Source: Bacteroidota bacterium (GTDB lineage: Bacteria; Bacteroidota; Bacteroidia; Bacteroidales; Paludibacteraceae). Taken from it: a stretch of 64,000 bases of DNA. The translations under genes and the position numbers were made by a program. The notes beneath the pieces are model-generated. The model made no database searches. It had not been told where the DNA came from and was given only the letters and a program-made list of their open reading frames with translations. Each line of letters opens with the position of its first letter. Position 1 is the first letter of the stretch. Shown here one piece after another: positions 56,108-64,000 of this stretch. The DNA lies in contig JAJYBB010000012.1 in NCBI GenBank assembly GCA_021779195.1, positions 1 to 64,000 on the forward strand, read 5' to 3'.

Positions 56108-57598
56108 ATGAAATTGAAAACCACAGCTAAAGCAGTAACTCTTTTATTTACCATAGTATTAATGGGTTGTTCAGGAGCCAAAACCTCCGATCAAGGTTAT
56201 TCACGTGCTACAGGATGGAAATATAACGATAAAACCGGAACCGGTTTTTTAGTAAAGAAAAATTATGTATCGCAAGCACCTACAGGGATGGTTGCAATCC
56301 AAGGCGGTTCATTTACCATTGGCGAAAAGGGTGATTTTCTGATCGAACAGCGAAATAATATGCCCCGTCGTATTACGGTTAGTTCCTTTTATATGGATCA
56401 ATATGAAATTCGAAACATTGACTGGCGTGAATATACGAATTGGATGAAAGTGGTTTTTGGAAAAACAGCTCCTCAATTAGTAGCTAAAGCCCAGCCTAAT
56501 GTTAAGGTTTGGCGCGAAGAACTTGCCTATAACGAACCATACCTCGAAAATTATTTTACGCATCCTGCTTACGACCAATATCCGGTTGTAGGAGTAACTT
56601 GGGAACAAGCTATGGATTATTGTCAATGGCGTACGGATAGGGTGAATGAATTGGCATTGGTTCGTGCCGGTATTATTTTGCCACCCGATTTTACTGCGCT
56701 CGAAAAACAAACCAACAATGACTCTATTGCGAATAGTTTTGTATTTAATACCCAAAAATATTTATTACAACCCAGCTATCAACCTAAAAACGGGAAAAAT
56801 CCTAAAAAGGATTTATACGGAAATATCCGGAAAGTGGATATGTCAGATGGTATTTTATATCCTCAATTCCGACTTCCGACCGAGGCAGAATGGGAATTTG
56901 CAGCTTATGCAATCAAATCGAACAAAGATGGTATAGTGCCTGAAGGTAAAATTTATCCATGGTCAGGTTATCAAGTTCGAAATCCATCAAAACATGATTT
57001 GGGACAAATGGAAGCCAACTTTGTTAGAGGTCGGGGTGATATGATGGGTACATCCGGAAGTCTGAACGATAAGGCAACCATTACGGCTCCTGTTGATTCG
57101 TATTTCCCCAACGATTTTGGACTTTACAACATGGCCGGAAACGTAAACGAATGGGTGTTGGATGTATATCGTTCAACTACATTTGAAAATGTATCCGAAT
57201 ATAATTCATTTCGTGGGAATGAATACCTTACACCTATTGTGCAAAGTATTGATGCTGCCGGAAATAAAGTTTATAAAGTTGATTCACTCGGACGTATCGC
57301 GACTGAAGTGGCAAAAGGAGATGATATGCGCAATTACAAAGATGGAGATCGTATGTCGCAGCTTAATTATAGTTATACCGATTCTATCGGATTAGCTAAT
57401 ATGAAAAATCATCTGGCTGATCCTACAGATGTATTACGTCCGTTGATTACTGAAAAAACACGTGTTTATAAAGGAGGTTCATGGAAAGACCGCATTTATT
57501 GGTTGAATCCTTCTACCCGTCGTTATCTTGATCAGGACAAATCAGCAAATGATATTGGATTCCGATGTGCCATGAGTATGACCGGAAGTAATAATTAA
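56108..57598 (+). CDS. gldJ: GldJ-like type IX secretion/gliding lipoprotein (SUMF1 fold)
   Basis: A 496-aa lipoprotein (LMGC, Cys at about residue 20) with the formylglycine-generating-enzyme (SUMF1) fold: GMVAIQGGSFTIGE, YMDQYEIRNIDWREY, PVVGVTWEQAMDYCQWR, FRLPTEAEWEFAAYA, NVNEWVLDVYR, and VYKGGSWKDR. The N-terminal ATGWKYNDKTGTGF stretch is typical of GldJ/GldK-type proteins of the type IX machinery. The sorting-tail proteins at 48143 and 52123 show that this cell uses that system. GldK is the alternative name. The open frame upstream to 56003 crosses the promoter and is rejected. Confidence 0.82.
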   Translation: MKLKTTAKAVTLLFTIVLMGCSGAKTSDQGYSRATGWKYNDKTGTGFLVKKNYVSQAPTGMVAIQGGSFTIGEKGDFLIEQRNNMPRRITVSSFYMDQYEIRNIDWREYTNWMKVVFGKTAPQLVAKAQPNVKVWREELAYNEPYLENYFTHPAYDQYPVVGVTWEQAMDYCQWRTDRVNELALVRAGIILPPDFTALEKQTNNDSIANSFVFNTQKYLLQPSYQPKNGKNPKKDLYGNIRKVDMSDGILYPQFRLPTEAEWEFAAYAIKSNKDGIVPEGKIYPWSGYQVRNPSKHDLGQMEANFVRGRGDMMGTSGSLNDKATITAPVDSYFPNDFGLYNMAGNVNEWVLDVYRSTTFENVSEYNSFRGNEYLTPIVQSIDAAGNKVYKVDSLGRIATEVAKGDDMRNYKDGDRMSQLNYSYTDSIGLANMKNHLADPTDVLRPLITEKTRVYKGGSWKDRIYWLNPSTRRYLDQDKSANDIGFRCAMSMTGSNN

Positions 57599-57618
57599 TT
57601 TCTTGCTATTTTTTTAAA

Positions 57619-57662
57619 AAAAAACACTGCATAAATGAATGAATGCAGTGTTTTTTATTTTT
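57619..57662 (+). terminator. Intrinsic terminator after the gldJ-like gene
   Basis: A perfect 14-bp stem (57619-57632 with 57643-57656; CACTGCAT/ATGCAGTG core flanked by A- and T-runs) with a 10-nt loop, 20 bp after the stop. Confidence 0.88.
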
Positions 57663-57778
57663 AAGATCTTTAAATTATCAATAATTTGTCATTTAATAGT
57701 GTTATCTATTGATAATCTAAGAAATAAATTTTAAAAATCTTCTGTCAATAAGACCAATCTTCAAAAAATCTTAACGCA

Positions 57779-57868
57779 AAGACGCAGCGTTTAAATAGCT
57801 ATCTGATAGATCAGCAACCTTGCGACTTAACCTTCAACATATGTTTTTATAACGAACCACTGAATTTT
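57779..57868. repeat. Dispersed intergenic repeat, copy A
   Basis: The first 34 bp match 63967-64000 in inverse orientation at about 32 positions and contain the CTATCTGATAG near-palindrome. The remainder (AGCAACCTT..., TTTTTATAACGAACCACTGAATT) also matches copy B, which has about 60 extra internal bases. It lies between convergent gene ends. Confidence 0.75.
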
Positions 57869-57869
57869 A

Positions 57870-58511
57870 TTATTTTCTTCCAAAATCTGCCGGAATTTCT
57901 CCCCAAACTTCGGTTTCCCACTTTAAAATCTGATTGCTGAATTCATTTTCGACAAGCCATTTTTCCGCACGTTGTATTAAATCGAAAATTACCGTATTTT
58001 GATCTGTTTGATCTAATTTTGTTTTAGATTTTTTGTTTTTTACCCAGGCAATGGCAGTACGACTATCAGTATATATGGGCAATTGACTATTTTGCTTTTT
58101 CATCAATGCCAGTCCATGAACAAGTGCTAAAAATTCACCTACATTGTTTGTCCCATGCAGGAAAGGACCTTGCCTAAACACTTCTTCTCCGGTACGTGTA
58201 TAAACGCCACGATATTCCATTGTTCCTGGATTCCCACTGCAAGCTGCATCCACCGATAAACTTTCTATATCAGGATTGCCGTGCTTTTCGATTTGTGCGG
58301 TGGTGGGTTTGTGCGGCGGTGGGTTTTTGCCAATATAATTCCATGGTGGCGAAAGCAATGCTTCGCGTGCTTCGGCTTCAGAGTCAAATGCTTTGAATAA
58401 TGCTCCTTCAAAACCATGAACTTGCTGTTTACACGCTTCCCATGAGCGGTATATACCCGGTTCTTTTCCTTCCCAAACAACAAAAATCTTATTCTTTTTC
58501 ATTGGCTTCAA
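57870..58511 (-). CDS. rnhA: Ribonuclease H1 with N-terminal viroplasmin-like domain
   Basis: A 213-aa protein that removes the RNA strand of RNA-DNA hybrids. The N-terminal hybrid-binding domain (IFVVWEGKEPGIYRSW, about 5-50) is followed by a linker and the RNase H fold, with catalytic Asp in SVDAACSGNPG, Glu in NVGEFLALVHGL and Asp in IYTDSRTA. A second Met at 58502 is an equally likely start (210 aa). It lies convergent to the gldJ-like gene with a dispersed repeat between them. Confidence 0.92.
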   Translation of the reverse strand: MKPMKKNKIFVVWEGKEPGIYRSWEACKQQVHGFEGALFKAFDSEAEAREALLSPPWNYIGKNPPPHKPTTAQIEKHGNPDIESLSVDAACSGNPGTMEYRGVYTRTGEEVFRQGPFLHGTNNVGEFLALVHGLALMKKQNSQLPIYTDSRTAIAWVKNKKSKTKLDQTDQNTVIFDLIQRAEKWLVENEFSNQILKWETEVWGEIPADFGRK

Positions 58512-58543
58512 ATACTATATTTTTTAATTCAACTAAATTAAGG

Positions 58544-58574
58544 TTGCGTATGTCCTTGAAAAAACTTAATTTTG
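58544..58574 (+). promoter_or_regulatory. Promoter of tRNA-Arg
   Basis: TTG at 58544-58546, 20-nt spacer, and TAATTTTG at 58567-58574 match the consensus, with the tRNA beginning 14 bp after the -7 box. Confidence 0.65.
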
Positions 58575-58587
58575 CAATACGTTTTTA

Positions 58588-58659
58588 GCCCCCGTAGTTC
58601 AATGGATAGAACGAAAGTTTCCTAAACTTTAAATTCGGGTTCGATTCCCGGCGAGGGTA
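58588..58659 (+). tRNA. tRNA-Arg (anticodon CCT)
   Basis: A 72-nt cloverleaf: acceptor GCCCCCG with CGAGGGT, D-arm GTTC/GAAC, anticodon arm AAAGT/ACTTT with loop TTCCTAA (CCT, reads AGG), 4-nt variable loop, T-arm TCGGG/CCCGG with loop TTCGATT, discriminator A. CCA is not encoded. One mismatch, C5 with A68, and a G1-U72 wobble lie in the acceptor stem. Confidence 0.93.
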
Positions 58660-58755
58660 CTTTACAATTAATGATTTTTTCTTTAGATAATTGATTTGTT
58701 GTAAATTATCCTTTAGATGTAACTTTCAATCAATTAAACTTAGTAAATAAATAAT

Positions 58756-58990
58756 TTATTGAAGCAGTTCTTGTAATCTCATTATTCGACAATAACAAGT
58801 ATTTCCATACTTTTTCACCATATTGACCCGTAAATTCAGAAGCATATTGCAATATCGTTCGGCAGCTCCTTTTTTGGCTTGTACGTCGGGATCGTTTAAG
58901 TTGTTTAGTGCCGTTGTTTCAACCATGTAAACGGTTTCGACTGTTTCAACAATTAAGTCAGGTTCGTACTTCTTCGAGTTGTTATCCCAA
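58756..58990 (-). pseudogene. Remnant of a type III restriction/DEAD helicase endonuclease C-terminus
   Basis: The minus-strand frame reads YEPDLIVETVETVYMVETTALN, NDPDVQAKKGAAERYC and RVNMVKKYGN. This matches the C-terminal nuclease region of type III restriction Res-like helicases, where the motif is EPDF...ExK. Here the catalytic Lys is replaced (ETT in place of ExK) and everything N-terminal is gone; the first about 17 codons of the open frame are unrelated. It is therefore non-functional. It lies 96 bp from the tRNA-Arg 3' end, a usual integration place. Confidence 0.65.
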
Positions 58991-59116
58991 TAGATAAGGT
59001 ATTTCCCAACTATAAATACAATTATTTTATTGAATATCAAATAATTAGTTCACTATATAATTTTTGTTATATACTGAGAAAGTTATGAGACATAATCTTT
59101 GTTAAATTGAGTAAGA

Positions 59117-59770
59117 TCAATTGACGATAATCCCATCTTTCATTTGAATCACCCTATCTGAAAGAGCTGCAAGTTCTTTATCGTGTGTAACGATAACAAT
59201 GGTTAGTCCAAATTTTGTTCGCAAATCAAATAACAGCTTATGAAGTTCATCTTTATTTTTCGAATCTAAGCTGCCCGAAGGTTCATCTGCTAAAATTAAT
59301 TGAGGATCGTTAATGAGTGCTCGTGCAACGGCAACCCGTTGTTTTTCACCACCCGAAAGTTCGGCAGGTTTATGATCTTCACGGTCGGATAATTGAAGGT
59401 AGCTTAGTATTTCACGTGCTTTTTGCATGGTTTTTTTTGAATCTTTCCGGGCTATTAATGCCGGAATCATCACATTTTCTAAAGCGGTGAACTCAGGTAA
59501 AAGCTGATGAAACTGAAATATAAAGCCTATATGACTGTTTCGGAATTTCGCTAATTCCTGCTCATTTAGTTTGCTGAAATCTATGCCATCGACTTTTAAA
59601 TCGCCGCTATCTGGTTTATCCAAACTACCCAAAATTTGTAAAAATGTTGTTTTTCCAGCGCCACTTGGACCAACAATTGAAACAATTTCACCCTTATTAA
59701 CGGAAAAATTAACTCCTTTGAGTACTTCCAAGGCACCAAAGCTTTTATGGATATTAGTTGCAATGATCAT
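59117..59770 (-). CDS. lolD: LolD-like ABC transporter ATPase
   Basis: A 217-aa ABC ATPase of the LolD/MacB/FtsE type: Walker [11 protein letters not shown]-loop [17 protein letters not shown], signature LSGGEKQR, Walker [13 protein letters not shown] and H-loop VTHD. It most likely powers release of lipoproteins from the inner membrane. No LolC/E permease is adjacent. It lies 40 bp after tcdA on the same strand and is probably in the same transcript. Confidence 0.85.
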   Translation of the reverse strand: MIIATNIHKSFGALEVLKGVNFSVNKGEIVSIVGPSGAGKTTFLQILGSLDKPDSGDLKVDGIDFSKLNEQELAKFRNSHIGFIFQFHQLLPEFTALENVMIPALIARKDSKKTMQKAREILSYLQLSDREDHKPAELSGGEKQRVAVARALINDPQLILADEPSGSLDSKNKDELHKLLFDLRTKFGLTIVIVTHDKELAALSDRVIQMKDGIIVN

Positions 59771-59810
59771 TTTTTTAGTTGAAAAAGTAATAATTTAATA
59801 ATGCGTTGAA

Positions 59811-60554
59811 TCAAGGTTGCTGAATTTCTTTATCCGGAATTTTTAGTAATTCCCTAATGATATATGATGTTAAAAAACATCCAAACACAGCCGGTAAATA
59901 TGAAATTGTTCCAGTGGTCGATTTTTTATATTTTTCACCATCTGTCGGTATAATAACTTTTTTGTTCACTATTTCTGATGAAAAAACGACTGGTAATCCT
60001 TTGTGAATTCCCATCTTGTTAAGTCTTTGCCTCACAGTTTTAGCCAGCGCACAGGTGTGGGTTTTTGAAATGTCGGTAATTCCAACCCTCGAAGGATCAA
60101 GCTTACCTCCGGAGCCCATCGATGAAATAATCGGGATGTTTTTTTCCAAACAGGTTTTAATTAAAAATACTTTGGGTGAAAGTGTATCAATGGCATCAAT
60201 CACAAAATCGAATTTATTTTCAGTAAGCAAAGTTTCGGTATTTTGTTCATCAATCCAATCGTTGATCACGTTGAGTTGTAGTTGCGGATTAATTTGCAAA
60301 AGTCTTTCAGCCATTACTTCAGCTTTTGGTCGTAATAAGGTGTCATGCAACGCCACAATTTGCCGGTTGATATTGGTTTCGTTCACTATGTCTTTATCAG
60401 CAATCGTAATATGTCCGATACCGGCGCGAACGACCATTTCGGCTGCCATCCCGCCAACACCGCCTAATCCAACTACCAATACCGAAGATTTTGTCAGCAA
60501 ATCCATTCCGCTTTTGCCAATCATTAATTCGGTTCGCTGCATCCAGTTTTCCAT
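59811..60554 (-). CDS. tcdA: tRNA threonylcarbamoyladenosine dehydratase (TcdA/CsdL)
   Basis: A 247-aa E1-like ThiF/MoeB-fold enzyme that cyclises t6A37 to ct6A in tRNAs using ATP. The nucleotide-binding loop VVGLGGVGGMAAEMVVRAG, DxN-like NETNINRQIVALHDT, and DFVIDAIDTLSPK are present, as is the SSMGSGGKLDPSRV stretch typical of TcdA. I start at ATG 60554 because the upstream 13 codons overlap the -7 candidate TAACTTTG (minus, 60579-60572). Confidence 0.9.
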   Translation of the reverse strand: MENWMQRTELMIGKSGMDLLTKSSVLVVGLGGVGGMAAEMVVRAGIGHITIADKDIVNETNINRQIVALHDTLLRPKAEVMAERLLQINPQLQLNVINDWIDEQNTETLLTENKFDFVIDAIDTLSPKVFLIKTCLEKNIPIISSMGSGGKLDPSRVGITDISKTHTCALAKTVRQRLNKMGIHKGLPVVFSSEIVNKKVIIPTDGEKYKKSTTGTISYLPAVFGCFLTSYIIRELLKIPDKEIQQP

Positions 60555-60621
60555 TGCGTAATTATTTTTTGCAAAGTTATTCGTTTTGGTCAAAATATCG
60601 GCATTTTTCGCAGTAAAAATG

Positions 60622-60629
60622 TATCTTTG
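60622..60629 (+). promoter_or_regulatory. -7 box for the YgjP-like/dGTPase genes
   Basis: TATCTTTG matches TAnnTTTG and lies 25 bp before ATG 60654. It is divergent from tcdA. Confidence 0.4.
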
Positions 60630-60653
60630 TGTACGATTTGAAATTTGTTTTTT

Positions 60654-61370
60654 ATGGCTGAGATTTCAGGATTTGGTGAAATTGAATTTGTTCGAAGTGA
60701 TCGTGCCAATAATATCCGTGTACGTATTTTTCAGGGTGGGTTGAAAGTTACGTTGCCTTCGAGAGCAACCGAAGATGATGCTATTCAGTTTATCAGATCG
60801 GTGGAAGATAAAATTCGCCGGAAACAGGATAAAATTGAAAAAGGGCAGCAACGTCAGCAGCTGATTATCGATGAAAATACGCAACTTAAAACCCTCACCT
60901 TTACTGTAAATGCTCAAAGTAGCGAACGTAAAAATATTTATTTTTTTCTGAAAAACAGTGTTTTAAAAATCGAATATCCGAAAGAAACCGATTGTACTCG
61001 AACGGAAATTCAAACCTATTTCTGGAACGGAATTGCTTATTTTTTAAGGAAGGAAGCTAAGCGTATTCTGCCTGAACGAACCAGACAACTTGCTGAAAAG
61101 TTTGGATTTCATTTTAGATGCGTCAAAATTCAATCCAGCAAAAGCCGTTGGGGAAGCTGTTCGCGAGAAGGCAATATTAATTTGTCATTTTATTTGTTAT
61201 TGCTTCCGGCATATTTAGTTGATTACGTGATTCTTCATGAACTTTGTCATACTAAGGAAATGAATCATGGCGTTAATTTCTGGCATGGGCTCAATCGGGT
61301 AACCGAGCATAAAAGTGATGAGCTAAAAGCTGAATTAAAGAAATACACAATGCCAATTTTAAAATCTTAA
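60654..61370 (+). CDS. YgjP-like metal-dependent hydrolase (SprT/DUF45 family)
   Basis: A 238-aa predicted zinc metalloprotein. The C-terminal part has SSKSRWGSCSREGNINLSFYLL, the motif VILHELCHTKEMNHG (HExxH) and FWHGL, as in the YgjP/WLM-like DUF45 group. The N-terminal half is a beta-rich domain with a charged helix. The substrate is unknown. A TTG 9 bp upstream is in frame, but ATG 60654 is preferred. The stop is 3 bp from the dGTPase start, so the two are a tight operon. Confidence 0.85.
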   Translation: MAEISGFGEIEFVRSDRANNIRVRIFQGGLKVTLPSRATEDDAIQFIRSVEDKIRRKQDKIEKGQQRQQLIIDENTQLKTLTFTVNAQSSERKNIYFFLKNSVLKIEYPKETDCTRTEIQTYFWNGIAYFLRKEAKRILPERTRQLAEKFGFHFRCVKIQSSKSRWGSCSREGNINLSFYLLLLPAYLVDYVILHELCHTKEMNHGVNFWHGLNRVTEHKSDELKAELKKYTMPILKS

Positions 61371-61373
61371 ACA

Positions 61374-62696
61374 ATGAATTGGGAACAACTTTTATCAACA
61401 AAGCGTTTCGGGTTAGAGTTTTATCATTATAAACACGACGATCGGAGTGAATTCCAACGTGATTATGACCGATTAATTTTTTCGGCTCCTTTCAGGCGTT
61501 TGCAAAATAAAACCCAGGTTTTTCCATTACCAGGAAGCGTTTTTGTACACAATCGACTGACACATAGTCTTGAAGTGGCTTCGGTAGGTCGGTCGCTTGG
61601 TGTTGAGGTTTCGCGGAAATTAAAGCAATTAAAAGAACTTGATTTTACTTATTTGGATGAAATTGGAGCAATTGTTGCAGCGGCTTGTTTAGCTCACGAT
61701 TTAGGCAACCCGCCATTCGGACATTCAGGCGAAACGGCTATTGCTACTTTTTTTTCTGAAGGAAACGGATTGAAACTTAAACCATTGATGAGTAAAGAAG
61801 AATGGAAAGATTGTACATGTTTTGATGGAAATGCCAATGCATTTCGTTTGCTCACGCATCAGTTTAAAGGCCGTCGCCATGGTGGTTTTGTAATGACATA
61901 TAGTACGTTGGCAGCTGTGGTAAAATATCCTTACGCTGCCATTCATGCCGATCAAAACAAACAAAAATTCGGATTTTTTATTTCTGAGAAAGATGATTTT
62001 ACTCGTATAGCTAACGAGTTAGGAATTCCGAAATCAATTGTGAATACAGATCGGTATACCCGTTATCCGCTTGTTTATCTGGTAGAGGCGGCGGATGATA
62101 TTTGTTATCAAATTATGGATATTGAGGATGCTCATAAACTTAAAATTCTTACCACTGAAGAGACTCAGAAACTTTTTTTTGCCTTTTTTGACGAGAATCG
62201 GAAACTACGTATTTCTCAGACTATGAATCTGGTAACTGATATTAATGAGCAGATTTCGTACTTGCGATCGGCTGTTATTGGGCAACTAATCGAAGCGTGT
62301 TCGACTGTTTTTGTGGAGAACGAAGATGCTATCTTGAAAGGTAGTTTTAACTCTACCTTGATGAAGCAATTACCCGATCGCCTATCAGAGGCTTACCGGG
62401 AATGCGAGAAAATTGCCTTTATGAAAATTTATCGTTCGTCCGAAGTCCTTGATGTTGAATTAGCCGGTTATAAAATTATTCTCACCTTGCTGGAGCATTT
62501 AGTCGAAGCCGTGCTTCATCCCCAAAAAGCGTATTCGCAGCAGTTGCTTATGCGCATTCCCGAGCAATACGAAACCGATAGTCCAACTCTTTACGGCAAA
62601 ATAATGTCAATTCTCGATTACATTTCAGGCATGACGGATGTGTATGCGTTGGATTTTTATCGAAAAATCACAGGAATGAATATACCGACTTTATAA
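61374..62696 (+). CDS. dgt: Deoxyguanosinetriphosphate triphosphohydrolase (dNTPase)
   Basis: A 440-aa HD-domain enzyme hydrolysing dGTP (or dNTPs) to nucleoside and triphosphate. The metal site is visible in HNRLTHSLEVASVGRSLG and AACLAHDLGNPPFGHSGE (HD), with the further VEAADDICYQIMDIEDA stretch and PFRRLQNKTQVFPLP at the N-terminus. It controls nucleotide pools and may restrict phage. It is translated right after the YgjP-like gene. Confidence 0.93.
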   Translation: MNWEQLLSTKRFGLEFYHYKHDDRSEFQRDYDRLIFSAPFRRLQNKTQVFPLPGSVFVHNRLTHSLEVASVGRSLGVEVSRKLKQLKELDFTYLDEIGAIVAAACLAHDLGNPPFGHSGETAIATFFSEGNGLKLKPLMSKEEWKDCTCFDGNANAFRLLTHQFKGRRHGGFVMTYSTLAAVVKYPYAAIHADQNKQKFGFFISEKDDFTRIANELGIPKSIVNTDRYTRYPLVYLVEAADDICYQIMDIEDAHKLKILTTEETQKLFFAFFDENRKLRISQTMNLVTDINEQISYLRSAVIGQLIEACSTVFVENEDAILKGSFNSTLMKQLPDRLSEAYRECEKIAFMKIYRSSEVLDVELAGYKIILTLLEHLVEAVLHPQKAYSQQLLMRIPEQYETDSPTLYGKIMSILDYISGMTDVYALDFYRKITGMNIPTL

Positions 62697-62845
62697 AATT
62701 GCATTTCAATTCAATATCTTCAATCCTTCGATTTGTGAAGATAATCCATATTTTGTTCATCTACTATAATTTATTTAATTCACAGAATTGCAATTTGATG
62801 CTTGTTGATGATAAATCAGAATTGTAGAATTTTTAATAAATATTT

Positions 62846-63832
62846 ATGTTTAAACAATTAGTGATAATTTCCGTATTGATTGTATTTGTTGTGCAATTTT
62901 CAAGTGGAAAGAAAAATATACAACTTCTACAGGTACAAAATTTTAAAACTGAAGCTATAGGCTTTGGTTTAGTGAGATTTAGTGTGATCAATATGCGTAA
63001 AACTTTTGCACATAATTCTGAATTACTTTCTCAGGCAGTTATGGGAACTCCGGTAAAGATTTTGAAGGATTCAAACGACTGGACTTTAATTCAAACACCG
63101 GATAAGTATATTGGTTGGGTTACCTCATTGTCGATAATCAGCATGAGTGCTGATCAAATGCAACATTGGAAACGTGCTGAAAGAATGATGTTTATTGCAC
63201 AAGAAGGATCCGTTTATTCCGATACACTCAAAACAGGATATGTGAGCGACCTGGTTATGTCATCGATTGTTGTTCGTCTGAATGTTGAAAATAACTGGAC
63301 AGAAGTCCAATTACCGGATGGAAGAAAAGGATTCACTGAAAATAAGCAACTTGTGTCTTTTAGTCAATGGGCAAAGCAAGTTAGTCCTGATGGCGAAAAA
63401 TTAAGTTCATTGGCTCGGCAATTTATGGGTATTCCCTATTTATGGGGCGGTGCTTCAACTAAATTTTTCGATTGTAGTGGTTTTGTTAAAACACTTTATT
63501 TCATGCAGGGATTGATATTAGACAGAAATGCCTCAAGTCAGTTTTTACAAGGATTGCCGGTTGATATGGCACAGAAATTTTCTTATTTGAAGCAAGGTGA
63601 TTTGTTGTTTTTTGGATATCTCTCCAAGGGGAAACCACATCCCACTCATGTAGGTATGTATATTGGAAATATGACTTTTATACACGAATCTGATTGGGTG
63701 CATGTTAATAGTCTTGACCCTGATCAACCCGATTATAGTAAATATTATGTTGGAAGATTATTGGGAGTGCGTCGATTCATTTTTATAGGAAATGAAAAAT
63801 ACAAAATAATTAATAACAATTGGTATTTTTAA
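62846..63832 (+). CDS. NlpC/P60 cell-wall hydrolase with SH3 domains
   Basis: A 328-aa exported cysteine peptidase that cuts peptidoglycan stem peptides. Signal peptide (about 1-21), two bacterial SH3-like domains (about 45-105 and 110-170; LSQAVMGTPVKILKDSNDWTL is typical), then the NlpC/P60 domain with Cys in FDCSGFVKTLYF, His in THVGMYIG and a third polar residue in FIHES. Length and order resemble Bacteroides gamma-D-glutamyl-diamino acid endopeptidases. A weak hairpin (TATCTTC 62715-62721 with GAAGATA 62737-62743) lies between it and dgt. Confidence 0.92.
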   Translation: MFKQLVIISVLIVFVVQFSSGKKNIQLLQVQNFKTEAIGFGLVRFSVINMRKTFAHNSELLSQAVMGTPVKILKDSNDWTLIQTPDKYIGWVTSLSIISMSADQMQHWKRAERMMFIAQEGSVYSDTLKTGYVSDLVMSSIVVRLNVENNWTEVQLPDGRKGFTENKQLVSFSQWAKQVSPDGEKLSSLARQFMGIPYLWGGASTKFFDCSGFVKTLYFMQGLILDRNASSQFLQGLPVDMAQKFSYLKQGDLLFFGYLSKGKPHPTHVGMYIGNMTFIHESDWVHVNSLDPDQPDYSKYYVGRLLGVRRFIFIGNEKYKIINNNWYF

Positions 63833-63853
63833 AATTTAAATATTACCCAATGT

Positions 63854-64000
63854 AATTCAATGGTTCGTTATAAAAATATATGGTGAACGCTATGTCGGAA
63901 GGTTGCTAAGTCACCAAGAAATACTATTGAGTTTTTCTCTTTCGTCTTTATCAAATTTTTATTAATGATCTATCAGATAGCTATTTATACGCTGCATCTT
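63854..64000. repeat. Dispersed intergenic repeat, copy B (runs off the window)
   Basis: Inverse-oriented relative of 57779-57868: bases 63967-64000 match its first 34 bp, and AATTCAATGGTTCGTTATAA at 63854 matches its far end. About 60 additional bases separate the two parts. It continues past the window end. Confidence 0.7.

Noticed and set aside
61374-62696. dGTPase as part of a phage-defence system
   Set aside because: It is a normal-length housekeeping Dgt paired with a YgjP-like gene; no defence partners or island features surround it.

Overview
The window looks like a chromosome segment from a low-GC Bacteroidota, most likely order Bacteroidales. Supporting signs are two SusC/SusD polysaccharide utilisation loci (PULs), a hybrid two-component regulator, lipoboxes on most exported enzymes, type IX secretion C-terminal sorting domains, a GldJ-like lipoprotein, 2-oxoacid:ferredoxin oxidoreductase, and promoters of the Bacteroidota TTG-N19/20-TAnnTTTG kind. 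Shine-Dalgarno sites are mostly absent. Genus is not resolved.

Layout. 1-3100: a tandem 128-bp non-coding repeat, then an M13 metallopeptidase and an isochorismatase-family hydrolase. 3421-14692: PUL 1 (GH3, GH144-like, SusC, SusD, LamG lipoprotein, second GH144-like), a set that fits beta-1,2-glucan breakdown. 15144-18867: purB and an MsbA-type ABC exporter. 19023-34234: PUL 2, a divergent hybrid two-component regulator followed by PA14-GH31, SusC, SusD, a PKD-like surface lipoprotein and BACON-GH5, which fits xyloglucan. 34648-39802 (minus strand): a TlpA-like thioredoxin, korB-korA and asnS. 40475-43364 (minus): HU-like protein, DUF3244-like secreted protein and a TPR membrane regulator. 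43791-48058: dnaE and trxA. 48143-52596 (minus): a secreted set with GH43, an FN3/HExxH protein and a small protein carrying a type IX sorting tail. 52886-54540 (minus): cdaA and folP. 54580-55879: a complete IS4-type element with 9-bp target duplication, sitting in the folP leader. 56108-63832: gldJ-like gene, rnhA, tRNA-Arg(CCT), a remnant of a type III restriction/helicase gene, lolD, tcdA, a YgjP-like metalloprotein, dGTPase and NlpC/P60.

How it works together. In each PUL the outer-membrane SusC/SusD pair and surface lipoproteins bind and import glycan fragments cut by surface endo-enzymes (GH144 or GH5), and exo-enzymes (GH3 or GH31) finish them. Both PUL promoters are preceded by a pair of 42/43-bp-spaced imperfect direct repeats that end just before the -33 region, which suggests the same activator geometry with different sequence specificity. 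Only PUL 2 has its regulator next to it. Both PULs also have a long perfect hairpin with an 8-nt AT loop just before their last enzyme gene.

No CRISPR array, prophage or recognisable intact defence system is present. The least ordinary items are the paired operator-like repeats, the IS that separates folP from its apparent promoter, the cargo-less sorting-tail protein translationally coupled to an untagged FN3/HExxH protein, the spaced repeats upstream of the DUF3244-like gene, and two families of dispersed intergenic repeats.
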